Source: Oscillospiraceae bacterium (GTDB taxonomy: Bacteria; Bacillota; Clostridia; Oscillospirales; Oscillospiraceae). From it: DNA of 44,804 nt. The position numbers were made by a program, and so were the translations under genes. Positions 27,305 to 34,471 of this stretch are shown here, piece after piece. The stretch covers positions 1 through 44,804 of the forward strand of contig JAFWRM010000052.1 of assembly GCA_017519975.1 (NCBI GenBank), written 5' to 3'. Under the pieces are notes generated by a model that saw only the letters and a list, made by a program, of their open reading frames with translations, was not told the DNA's origin and did not search any database. The stretch's first letter is position 1; each line of letters starts with the position of its first letter.

Positions 27305-29353
27305 TCACACGGCGGCGGAAACGTTTTCCTTCCCGCTTCCGGAGCGGATCATGTCGGCCAGGCCGGCGGCCAGACTGGCGGCCTCCACGTCCGTCGTGTT
27401 CACGGCGTAATCGTAGGCGCGGGCGTAGCCCCAGTCACGGTTGCCGTTGCGGTAATAGCGGTTGCGAACGCGGTCCATGCGCTTGAGCTGCCGGCGGGCG
27501 GCGGCGGGACCGAGATCCTTCTCCTGAGCCAGGCGGGCGGCCCGCTGCTCGGGATCGGCGTGCAGATAGATGCGCACGCAGTTTTCGTGAGGCACGGCCT
27601 GGGAGCCGAAGCGGTCCACCAGCACGCAGGGACCCTGCTCGGCCAGCGCGCGGCAGGCGGCCAGCTGGGCGGAGACCATGGCGCCGGTGCTGGGCAGACG
27701 CACGGAGGCGTCGTCCGAGGCGGCAAAGTCGTAGGCGGCAACTACGCCGCGGCCGTCGTAACGCTGCAGCACGGATTCCGAGATGCCGCTGATCTTCGCG
27801 GCTTCCGACAGGATCTCGGTGCTGTAGCAGGGGATGCCGAGCTCGCCGGCAAGAGCCGCGGCCAGCTCCTCACCGCCGGAGCAGGCTTCGCTGTCGATGG
27901 TGATGACCGTGGAAGACGAACGGCTGACCTCGGGATGCACCAGCCGGATGTGGCGGACGCGGTTGCCGAGGATGAGGCCGACGGCGCAGCACACCAGAGA
28001 GGCCGCGATGCCGGCGAACAGCGGGTCGATGCCGCCGGGCAGCTTCAGCACGGTGCCGAACAGCAGCACGACGATGGGGCCGGCGATGATGCCCGCCATG
28101 GCGCAGCGGTGGTTCACCTTGCCCTTCAGCCACAGCGCGCAGATCATGGGCACGAATACCACGGCGCCGCGCAGGCCCATGGACATGAAGGCAAAGTTCA
28201 GGATGGTGTCGCCGAGAGAACCGGAGGAGAGGGCCACGCCCAGCAGAAGCGTCAGCACGATGATCGCCTTGCCGACCAGACTGCCCGTCCTGGGCTCGGC
28301 GACCTTGTCGGAGAAGCGCTGCAGAATGTCTCTGCGCACGATGGTGGAGATGCCCATGGCCAGACCGGCGCCCGTGCCGACGACGGCGATGAACAGCGTG
28401 CCGAGAAGCAGGCCGCTCAGGACCGGGGGCAGATAGGTGGTGGCAAAAGCCGTAAGGGCGGTCTTGGCGACGATGCCGGGGTGGTTGGCGCGCATGAACA
28501 GGCCGACCAGGATGCCGCCGGCGCCGATGGGCGGGATCAGGAAAGCGCTGACGAGGGTGCCGCGGCGGGCGGCCGCGTCGGATTTGGCGGAGAGCACCGC
28601 CTGAGCATAGGTCTGGGTGGTCAGTACGCCGAGGATCAGGGACAGGGCGGCCCCGCCGTCCTTGCCGATGCCGCGGGCAAACAGACTGCCGAAACGCACC
28701 GCGTCAGGATTGTCGATGGAGGAAACGAGACTCAGGAACCCGTTCACACCGCCGGTCAGGATCAGCACCATCACGCCGCAGCCGATCATGGACAGATACA
28801 GCAGGGCGAGCTTCAGGATGCCGGTGACGCCGGCGCCGCGCGTGCCGCCGAAGATCACGTACAGCGTCATGAAGGCGGCGGTGATCAGCAGGGCGGGCAC
28901 CAGCCCGAGCCGCGGAGCGACGACGGCGATGACGGCCGTGCCCGCGATGAGCTGGGAGATCACGTTGATGAAGGTGCCGACGCTGCTCAGCAGAGAGGCA
29001 GCCAGGCCGGCCGCGGGGCCGAACTCCTTCGCGAGGATCCCAATCAGGGTCCCGCTTCCGGAGCGCCGCCAGGGGCCGACGAAGCCCAGGGCGAGCACCA
29101 GGCAGGCCAGTCCTCCGCCCAGGGTGAACCACCAGGCGGACATGCCGTAGTTATAGGCCAGCTGCGCCGTACCTACCGTAGCGGAGCCGCCCACCAGGGT
29201 GCCCATGATGAGACCGGCGACCACGACGCTGCCGCTCTTGGCGGAGGCGCTTTTCTTTTTCATGCCGCTGAGGATCGCCAGAAGGGCGATGCCCAGCACG
29301 CTGACCAGCAGGCCGGCAAGTTGTGCGGGTGAAAGTTCCATGTCAGAAAGCAT
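27305..29353 (-). CDS. Sodium:solute symporter fused to a cytidylate-kinase-like domain
   Basis: A 682-aa two-part protein. Residues 1 to about 475 are a sodium:solute symporter (SSS, LeuT fold) with about 13 membrane segments; GTLVGGSATVGTAQLAYNYG is the typical first-helix region. Residues from about 482 to the end match the Cytidylate_kin2 family (TVITIDSEACSGGEELAAALAGELGIPCY, GPCVLVDRFGS, RNRYYRNGNRDWG, AYDYAVNTT). The usual SRE.GSGG phosphate loop is changed to DSEACSGG, so kinase activity is doubtful. The same domain occurs alone in the two genes upstream. A cytosolic nucleotide-binding-like domain on a transporter suggests regulation of uptake; that is inference. ATG at 29353 or 29341 are both possible starts. 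Confidence 0.82.
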   Translation of the reverse strand: MLSDMELSPAQLAGLLVSVLGIALLAILSGMKKKSASAKSGSVVVAGLIMGTLVGGSATVGTAQLAYNYGMSAWWFTLGGGLACLVLALGFVGPWRRSGSGTLIGILAKEFGPAAGLAASLLSSVGTFINVISQLIAGTAVIAVVAPRLGLVPALLITAAFMTLYVIFGGTRGAGVTGILKLALLYLSMIGCGVMVLILTGGVNGFLSLVSSIDNPDAVRFGSLFARGIGKDGGAALSLILGVLTTQTYAQAVLSAKSDAAARRGTLVSAFLIPPIGAGGILVGLFMRANHPGIVAKTALTAFATTYLPPVLSGLLLGTLFIAVVGTGAGLAMGISTIVRRDILQRFSDKVAEPRTGSLVGKAIIVLTLLLGVALSSGSLGDTILNFAFMSMGLRGAVVFVPMICALWLKGKVNHRCAMAGIIAGPIVVLLFGTVLKLPGGIDPLFAGIAASLVCCAVGLILGNRVRHIRLVHPEVSRSSSTVITIDSEACSGGEELAAALAGELGIPCYSTEILSEAAKISGISESVLQRYDGRGVVAAYDFAASDDASVRLPSTGAMVSAQLAACRALAEQGPCVLVDRFGSQAVPHENCVRIYLHADPEQRAARLAQEKDLGPAAARRQLKRMDRVRNRYYRNGNRDWGYARAYDYAVNTTDVEAASLAAGLADMIRSGSGKENVSAAV

Positions 29354-29410
29354 CTCGATTCTTTACAGAGGTTTTTGCACGCCCGTGCGGGGCGGGGATG
29401 GTAAGACGGA

Positions 29411-30052
29411 TCAGCCCGCCTGAACGGCCGTGTCGGCGGCCAGCTTCTCACCGGTCATGGTCTCCAGGAACCCGAGCACGGTGTGGGTCACGGTGTGGAT
29501 GCCGGCGTCGGAGGAGTTCACGCTGATGTCGTAGCTGTCGGCCTCGCCCCAGCCCTTGTGATTGCCGCGGTAATAGCTGCGGTAGGCGCGGTCCTCACGG
29601 TGCAGCTGCTTTTCCATCTGCTCGGCGGGAACGCCCTTCTGCTCGGCAAGGCGGGCGCAGCGGTCGGCAAAGTCGGAGTGGATGTAGACGCTCACGTGGT
29701 CCTTCTTGCCTTCCATGGCCATGGAGGCGTGGCGGTCGACCAGCACGCAGGGGCCCTGGGCGGCCAGCTCGCGGCAGGCGGCGACCTGGGCGGTGATGAA
29801 CTCGGAGGCGGGCCTCATCTTCAGGGAGGCGGCGTCCTCCGCCAGCAGATCGTAGGCGGCGCGCACCTTGTGCCCGTCGTAACGGTGCATCAGGCGCGCG
29901 GGGATGCCGCTGATCTCGGAGGCCTTGTCCAGGATCTCCTCGGCGTAGCAGGGGATGTGCAGCTGCTCGGCCAGTTCGCGGGCCACGGCCTCGCCGTTGG
30001 AGCCCAGCTCGGTGTCGATCGTGATGACCATGTCGTTCTTGTTGATTTTCAT
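29411..30052 (-). CDS. Cytidylate-kinase-like family protein (stand-alone copy 1)
   Basis: A 213-aa cytoplasmic protein of the Cytidylate_kin2 type. It follows the domain closely: MVITIDTELGSNGEAVARELAEQLHIPCYAEEIL, ISGIPARLMHRYDG, GPCVLVDRHAS, a nucleotide-kinase-like strand VSVYIHSDFADRCARL, and REDRAYRSYYRGNHKGWGEADSYDISVNSS. In the phosphate loop the usual GSGG is GSNG and the usual SRE is DTE. It lies 57 bases before the symporter fusion and 43 bases after the next copy, on the same strand, so the three likely form one operon. It does not replace the housekeeping cytidylate kinase (cmk), which is a different family. Confidence 0.78.
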   Translation of the reverse strand: MKINKNDMVITIDTELGSNGEAVARELAEQLHIPCYAEEILDKASEISGIPARLMHRYDGHKVRAAYDLLAEDAASLKMRPASEFITAQVAACRELAAQGPCVLVDRHASMAMEGKKDHVSVYIHSDFADRCARLAEQKGVPAEQMEKQLHREDRAYRSYYRGNHKGWGEADSYDISVNSSDAGIHTVTHTVLGFLETMTGEKLAADTAVQAG

Positions 30053-30095
30053 TGTTGGTTCCAGCCTTTCTGATGATTCTGATATATATGTAAAT

Positions 30096-30866
30096 TCATT
30101 TCGATGAAGGAAATGCGATCACGTTGTTTTCGTTCTTCCCGTCGCCGTCGTCGGGCTTCGACCGTTCGGGGACGTCCTGCCTCCGGACGGCGTCGAGGTA
30201 GACGATGTCGGCCTGCCGGAGCAGCCGCTGGGTCTTCGAAGCGGGGCGGTGGATCAGCTTCTCCTGCGTTACCGTTTCCAGATATCGGACGATGTGCTCG
30301 GCCAGGATCTCCGGCGGCACGGTGCTGGTATTCACGCTCATGTCGTAGCTGGAGGCCTTTCCCCATTGGGAGAACACCCGGCGGAAGGTCTGATCGTGCA
30401 GGCGGTCTTCCCGGTCGAAGCGTTGCCGCGCCTTTTCGACGCTGATGCCGCGGCGCAGCGCGTATTCGTGGATCCGTCGGCCCCGTTCCCCCTGGACGTA
30501 CACCCGGAAATGATCCTGCTGGTCGGCCAGGGCTATGCCGGAATGGTGATCCACCAGCACGCAGGGCCCCTCGCGGGCCAGCTCGCGGCAGGCGGCGATC
30601 TGCGCCAGGAGAAAGGCGCGGGCCGGGGGGATGCGCATGTCGTCCTCACCGGTGGCTGTCAGATCGAAGGCGCTGCGCACGGGCCGGGATTCGTAACGCT
30701 TCAGCAGCTTTCGTGAGATCCCGCTGATGCGCCACGCCTCTTCGAGGATCCGTTCCGTATGGCACGGGATGCGCAGCCTTTTTGCCAGAGACCGCGCGAC
30801 GGCTTCTGTGCCGGCGCAAAGCTCACCTTCCACGGTGATGACCAGGTGGTCCCTGCTGATCTTCAT
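30096..30866 (-). CDS. Cytidylate-kinase-like family protein (stand-alone copy 2, C-terminal extension)
   Basis: A 256-aa paralogue of the previous gene: LVITVEGELCAGTEAVARSLAKRLRIPC, ISGISRKLLKRYES, GPCVLVDHHSG, REDRLHDQTFRR..SQWGKASSYDMSVNTS. Its phosphate loop (CAGT) is the most degraded of the three. After about residue 205 it has an extra polar tail (RLLRQADIVYLDAVRRQ...NNVIAFPSSK) not seen in the others. AAGGAG lies about nine bases before the ATG. First gene of the three-gene unit; a terminator-like hairpin lies between it and the DUF3870-like gene upstream. Confidence 0.76.
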   Translation of the reverse strand: MKISRDHLVITVEGELCAGTEAVARSLAKRLRIPCHTERILEEAWRISGISRKLLKRYESRPVRSAFDLTATGEDDMRIPPARAFLLAQIAACRELAREGPCVLVDHHSGIALADQQDHFRVYVQGERGRRIHEYALRRGISVEKARQRFDREDRLHDQTFRRVFSQWGKASSYDMSVNTSTVPPEILAEHIVRYLETVTQEKLIHRPASKTQRLLRQADIVYLDAVRRQDVPERSKPDDGDGKNENNVIAFPSSK

Positions 30867-30890
30867 TGGCCTCTATCTCCTTATAACGGA

Positions 30891-30943
30891 ATAAAAAGAG
30901 CCGGATACCGGAGAAGCGTGTGGCTTTCTTCGATAGCCGGCTC
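30891..30943 (-). terminator. Terminator-like hairpin between the DUF3870-like gene and the kinase-like operon
   Basis: On the minus strand GAGCCGG (30943-30937) pairs with CCGGCTC (30904-30898), extended inward by five more pairs across one mismatch, and is followed by TTTTTATT. It may end the DUF3870-like transcript or act as a leaky stop controlling read-through into the kinase-like genes. No clear promoter lies between it and the ATG at 30866. Confidence 0.75.
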
Positions 30944-31004
30944 ATACTCCGTTTTCCGCGTTCTTTTTGGAACGCCTGCAGACATGACGGCGATTATGGG
31001 TTGG

Positions 31005-31349
31005 TTACTGTTTTGCTTTCTGTTCCTTGAGATAGTCTTCGTATTTGGTAAAAACCATGCGCATGGCGGTCTCCAGCGCCCGCTTCGCGTTGCCGTGGTA
31101 ATGCTCCTCGAACGTTTCCATCAGCTCCGCCGGCCCATCGTTGAGGTCGTACCCGACCAGAAGCTCGGAAACGAACCGCCGCGCGAGGTTGGTCACCATG
31201 GAAGCCTCCGCCTCCAGAATGATGCCCGTGCGCTTGTCGAAAAGGATCGCTACGGCCAGGAACTGGTATACGGTCTCCGCCGTGGTGTTGTTCGGGAGCT
31301 TAGCGTAGCCTGACAGGAGTACGGTGTTCTGGTCCTGCGTGGCGCTCAC
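31005..31349 (-). CDS. DUF3870-like protein
   Basis: A 114-aa protein resembling DUF3870 members: VLLSGYAKLPNNTTAETVYQFLAVAILFDKRTGIILEAEASMVTNLARRFVSELLVGYDLND, then EEHYHGNAKRALETAMRMVFTKY. The family has no assigned function; members often lie near catabolic or transport genes in Clostridia. The start is GTG; the GGAAAGG just before it is close, so translation may be weak, but no ATG alternative exists. It is preceded by a promoter and an attenuator-like leader and followed by a terminator-like hairpin, so it may be expressed under separate control. Confidence 0.68.
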   Translation of the reverse strand: MSATQDQNTVLLSGYAKLPNNTTAETVYQFLAVAILFDKRTGIILEAEASMVTNLARRFVSELLVGYDLNDGPAELMETFEEHYHGNAKRALETAMRMVFTKYEDYLKEQKAKQ

Positions 31350-31370
31350 CCCTTTCCGTGATCCGGTAAC

Positions 31371-31417
31371 AAAAGAAAAGGCAAAAGCACATGCCTGAAC
31401 AGCGCACAGCTTTTGCC
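31371..31417 (-). promoter_or_regulatory. Leader terminator / attenuator before the DUF3870-like gene
   Basis: On the minus strand GGCAAAAGC (31417-31409) pairs with GCTTTTGCC (31388-31380), nine perfect pairs, followed by TTTTCTTTTG. It sits between a promoter (31487-31515) and the GTG at 31349. A second CAAAAGC copy upstream in the leader (minus strand, 31447-31441, within the small hairpin CTGC-caaaa-GCAG) could pair with the same right arm, giving mutually exclusive folds. This is the layout of a riboswitch or protein-dependent attenuator; I recognise no known class. Confidence 0.5.
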
Positions 31418-31486
31418 GGCTTCCCGACAGATTCCCGACTGCTTTTGGCAGCCGCTCTGCTGAGAACGACTCCTTATGTCGCGCCC

Positions 31487-31515
31487 ATTCTGCGCCTTGT
31501 TCTTTGAAAAGTCAA
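31487..31515 (-). promoter_or_regulatory. Promoter of the DUF3870-like leader transcript
   Basis: Minus strand TTGACT (31515-31510), 17-base spacer, CAGAAT (31492-31487). Transcription would start near 31480, giving a leader of about 130 bases. Confidence 0.55.
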
Positions 31516-31558
31516 TCTCAAAGCTGCACAAAAAGAGGCGAAAATCGGAGGAAAGTTT

Positions 31559-31744
31559 TCAAAACATGCACAAAAGAGCCACGTTTGCTTGCGTTTTGAC
31601 ATGGAGGATGTTCATCATGTACCCCGTCTCCGGCGTTGGCCAGGTCACGCTGCGCACGCCGTCCGGCATCTCGGGGGACGCGGGGAACAGCTCCGACCCG
31701 GGGCCGAACATGGGATAGGGTTCCTGTGCCTTTCGATTCTCCAT
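31559..31744 (-). CDS. Possible small protein, 61 aa, unknown
   Basis: Lies between the second glycyl radical enzyme and the DUF3870-like gene, same strand. It reads MENRKAQEPYPMFGPGSELFPASPEMPDGVRSVTWPTPETGYMMNILHV and ends LLCMF. The ATG follows GGAGG at ideal spacing (six bases), the main support. It has no signal peptide and no recognised domain; Pro-rich, mixed composition. The terminator of the radical enzyme gene lies upstream, and no separate promoter is clear, so expression would depend on read-through. It may be a real small protein or the remnant of a longer gene. Confidence 0.4.
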   Translation of the reverse strand: MENRKAQEPYPMFGPGSELFPASPEMPDGVRSVTWPTPETGYMMNILHVKTQANVALLCMF

Positions 31745-31770
31745 GGGATGCCTCCATTCTTCGGCTTCAG

Positions 31771-31806
31771 GAAAAAAGGGAGGCCCCTCAACGAGGCCTC
31801 CCTTTT
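31771..31806 (-). terminator. Terminator of the second glycyl radical enzyme gene
   Basis: On the minus strand AAAAGGGAGGCC (31806-31795) pairs with GGCCTCCCTTTT (31785-31774), 12 perfect pairs, continuing into TT and a T-rich tail. It begins ten bases after the stop codon. Confidence 0.92.
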
Positions 31807-31816
31807 CCGTCGCATC

Positions 31817-34267
31817 TTACACTCTGTGCTCGGCGCGCACGATGATGTCGTTCTGCATCTCGGGCGTCATGTCCACGAAATAGGCGGAGAAGCCGGCGAT
31901 GCGGACCACCAGGTTGTGGTAATCCTCCGGATGCTCCTGCGCCTTCCGCAGGGTCTCGGCGTCCACCACGTTGTACTGGATCTCCATGCCGCCCTGGTCG
32001 AAGTAGACCTTGGTCATGTCTTCCAGCTTGGTGATGCCGTCGTCGCCCCGCAGGGAGGTGGGGTGGATCTTCAGGTTCAGGGCCATGCCGTCCATGTAGT
32101 GGCTGTGGTCGAACTGCGTGGCGCTCATGAACACGGCGGTGGGGCCGCACACGTCGCGCCCCTGGCACGGGCTGGAGGCGTCGGCGATCGGATCGCCCGT
32201 CTTGCGCCCGTCGGGCGTCGCCCAGGTGATCTCACCCTGCACCACGTGGTCGGAGGCGCCGAAGGTGCCGCACTTGTAGGTGGTGCACCGGCAGGTGGAG
32301 AAGGCCCGGGTGATGTTGTAGTACAGATCCATCACGTACTTCATCTGCTCGTCCGCGTACGGATCGGCGTTGCCGTAATGGGGCACCTCGTTCAGCACGC
32401 GCTGACGCAGGGCCTCGTGGCCTTCCCAGTTGTCCAGAATGGCCTTCAGGAACTCCTCGCGGGATACGATCTTCTTGTCGTATACCATGTACTTCAGCGC
32501 GGTCAGGCTGTCCGCCGTGGTGGCCAGGCCGGTGGCCGTGCCGCCGTAGCTGTTGTACTTGGCGCCGCCCTCGGAAACGTCCTTGCCGCTCTCCAGGCAG
32601 CCCTCGGTGGAAATGGACAGGTTCGGGAAGGGGAACACCCGCGGATACTCATGCTCGGACAGGTTGTTCAGGGAGGCCGACCAGGTCAGCATCCAGGTGC
32701 AGATCTTCTCGAAGGCGGCCTTCACGTCGTCGAAGGTCTCCATGTCGGTCAGGTAGCCGGAGCGCACCTTCGCGGGGCACTGGGCGCCGTTGATCGGGTT
32801 GATGCCGTCGTTGATGGCCATGACCAGGGCGATGGCCCAGAAAATGCCGTTATGGCCCATGGCGGAGCCGTTGGGGGCGGGATAGTCGTTGCCGAAGCCG
32901 GTGATCTCCTGGCAGCCGATGAAGGCGAAGTTGCGCGCGTCCTCCAGGGAGAAGCCCAGCTCCTTCATGATGGCGGGCACGATCACCTCGTCGTTCTGCA
33001 GCAGGGGCAGGCCGCCCACGCGGGTGGCCGCGGCGATGGCGCAGTCCCACATCTCCTTGGGGGTGCCCTTCGTCACGCGCAGGGAGATGGTCGGGTCGTG
33101 CAGGTCCAGACGGGCCATGGTCTCCAGCACCATGTAGCTCACGGGGTTCACCGCGTCCTCACCGGTCTCGGGATCCATGCCGCCGATGGTGGTGTGCTGG
33201 AAGGAGTTGCCGATGCCGGCGGTCTGGGCCGTCTTGCCGAAGCCGCCGTGGTAGAAGGTGTTGATCTTCAGGAAGAAGCCGTCCACGTACTCCTGGGCCT
33301 CGTCCATCGTGATGCGGCCCGCCTCCAGATCGGCCTTCAGGTACGGCCAGGTGTACTGGTCGAAGCGGCCCATGCTGATGACGCCGGGGTCGTTCTCCGC
33401 CTTCAGGAACACGTCGTACATCATGGCCATCTGGCAGGCCTCCCAGAAGGTGCGGGGGGTCTCGGTGGCGATCCAGTCCAGACTCTCGGCCCGGCTGGCG
33501 TATTCGGCCTTCTTGGCGGGGTCGGTGGCCTTTTCGGCCAGCTCGCGGGACAGGGCGGCGTAGCGGCGGGTCAGCGTGATGGCGCCGTCGCAGGCGACGG
33601 TGGCGGCCTTGTAGAACATGTACTTGCCGATGTCGTTGCCCATGATGTTGCCTTCGTGCTCATCCAGCCAGTCCTGCGCGCGCTTGCGGATGGCGCCGTA
33701 GCCCTGCTTTATGATGTTCTGGTAGCCGGGGGTCAGATGTCCGGGGGGCATGTAGATGGGCCACCCGCCGATCTTGCCGGAGGGATTGGCCTGCAGCACG
33801 AACAGCTCGTCCACGCCGTCGGGGAGCCATTCCTTGGCCTCGAAGCCGCCCTGGATCTGCGCGCGCTCCTTCGCGATCTCGCGCAGCTCCTTCAGATCCT
33901 CCGGGGAGATGGCCATCAGCTGGTGGGAGTAGAACGGATCGTCCTCAGGCGCGTGGTGCAGCCCGTCCTCGCGGATGGGCCAGGTGTTCTCGATATCCGC
34001 GCTCAGCCACATCATGCCGCCGGCGCCGCCCCAGCCCTTGAAGCCCAGGCCGCCGAAGAAATACTCGTCCTCATGGATGTTCAGGGGCATGCGCTCCAGA
34101 ACGTACAGGGAGATGTAGGGCTTCTGCAGCATGGGGGGATACTTGATGTACTTTTTCAGCGCTTCCAGCTGCAGCCGGGCCTTTTCGGCGTCGGAGACGA
34201 TGAGCCTGTCGCGCACCGCGTCGCGCAGACGGGCCACGCGCTCGGTATAGGGTTTGAAGGTATACAT
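31817..34267 (-). CDS. Second glycyl radical enzyme of the PFL-like superfamily, unknown substrate
   Basis: Also 816 aa, but clearly divergent from the first one. It has the glycyl motif VVRIAGFSAYFVDM with Gly792 and the thiyl Cys C452 in FIGCQEITG with E454 as the likely base. As the Cys is single it is not a true pyruvate formate-lyase. The segment PPGHLTPGYQNIIKQGYGAI corresponds to the conserved N-terminal-half motif. The CQE rather than CVE around the active site differs from dehydratases such as glycerol dehydratase and from choline lyase, so the reaction may differ. ATG behind AAGGAG at 34267; upstream extension rejected. It has its own promoter and terminator. Confidence 0.9.
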   Translation of the reverse strand: MYTFKPYTERVARLRDAVRDRLIVSDAEKARLQLEALKKYIKYPPMLQKPYISLYVLERMPLNIHEDEYFFGGLGFKGWGGAGGMMWLSADIENTWPIREDGLHHAPEDDPFYSHQLMAISPEDLKELREIAKERAQIQGGFEAKEWLPDGVDELFVLQANPSGKIGGWPIYMPPGHLTPGYQNIIKQGYGAIRKRAQDWLDEHEGNIMGNDIGKYMFYKAATVACDGAITLTRRYAALSRELAEKATDPAKKAEYASRAESLDWIATETPRTFWEACQMAMMYDVFLKAENDPGVISMGRFDQYTWPYLKADLEAGRITMDEAQEYVDGFFLKINTFYHGGFGKTAQTAGIGNSFQHTTIGGMDPETGEDAVNPVSYMVLETMARLDLHDPTISLRVTKGTPKEMWDCAIAAATRVGGLPLLQNDEVIVPAIMKELGFSLEDARNFAFIGCQEITGFGNDYPAPNGSAMGHNGIFWAIALVMAINDGINPINGAQCPAKVRSGYLTDMETFDDVKAAFEKICTWMLTWSASLNNLSEHEYPRVFPFPNLSISTEGCLESGKDVSEGGAKYNSYGGTATGLATTADSLTALKYMVYDKKIVSREEFLKAILDNWEGHEALRQRVLNEVPHYGNADPYADEQMKYVMDLYYNITRAFSTCRCTTYKCGTFGASDHVVQGEITWATPDGRKTGDPIADASSPCQGRDVCGPTAVFMSATQFDHSHYMDGMALNLKIHPTSLRGDDGITKLEDMTKVYFDQGGMEIQYNVVDAETLRKAQEHPEDYHNLVVRIAGFSAYFVDMTPEMQNDIIVRAEHRV

Positions 34268-34304
34268 GGCGTTCTCCTTTCTGAACGTATATTTCCAATA
34301 ATAT

Positions 34305-34333
34305 ATTATAACACGGAACGCCGGGTGAAACAA
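34305..34333 (-). promoter_or_regulatory. Promoter of the second glycyl radical enzyme
   Basis: Minus strand TTGTTT (34333-34328), 17-base spacer, TATAAT (34310-34305). The -10 lies in CGTGTTATA (34315-34307), identical to the first radical enzyme promoter, and is followed by the palindrome ATAATATATTAT, a possible operator. Confidence 0.75.
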
Positions 34334-34391
34334 CAGTTTCCTGCGGACGGACGCCGCGGGGAGACGACCGGACGGACGTGCCGAAAGGCCT

Positions 34392-34420
34392 TTTCCCGCC
34401 GGCTGCCTCTGTAGTATAAT
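34392..34420 (+). promoter_or_regulatory. Putative promoter of the redox module
   Basis: A perfect TATAAT at 34415-34420 lies 52 bases before the first start codon; the -35 at 34392-34397 (TTTCCC) with a 17-base spacer is poor. Confidence 0.4.
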
Positions 34421-34471
34421 GGCGGAAACGGAGCCGCCGCGCGGCGGCGGACCGGAAGGGGAGAAAGGGTC

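Noticed and set aside
27260-29332. A 690-codon plus-strand frame opposite the symporter fusion
   Set aside because: Composition dominated by Gly, Gln, Asp, Ala and His with no membrane segment or domain; the minus-strand frame has clear SSS and cytidylate-kinase-like features.
29411-30866. Naming the two small proteins as housekeeping cytidylate kinase (cmk)
   Set aside because: They belong to the Cytidylate_kin2-like family, with altered phosphate loops, and occur as tandem paralogues next to a transporter fusion.
31589-34414. A 941-codon open frame on the plus strand opposite the second glycyl radical enzyme
   Set aside because: Same reasoning; no ribosome binding site, no recognisable domain and exact antisense overlap with a well-supported gene.
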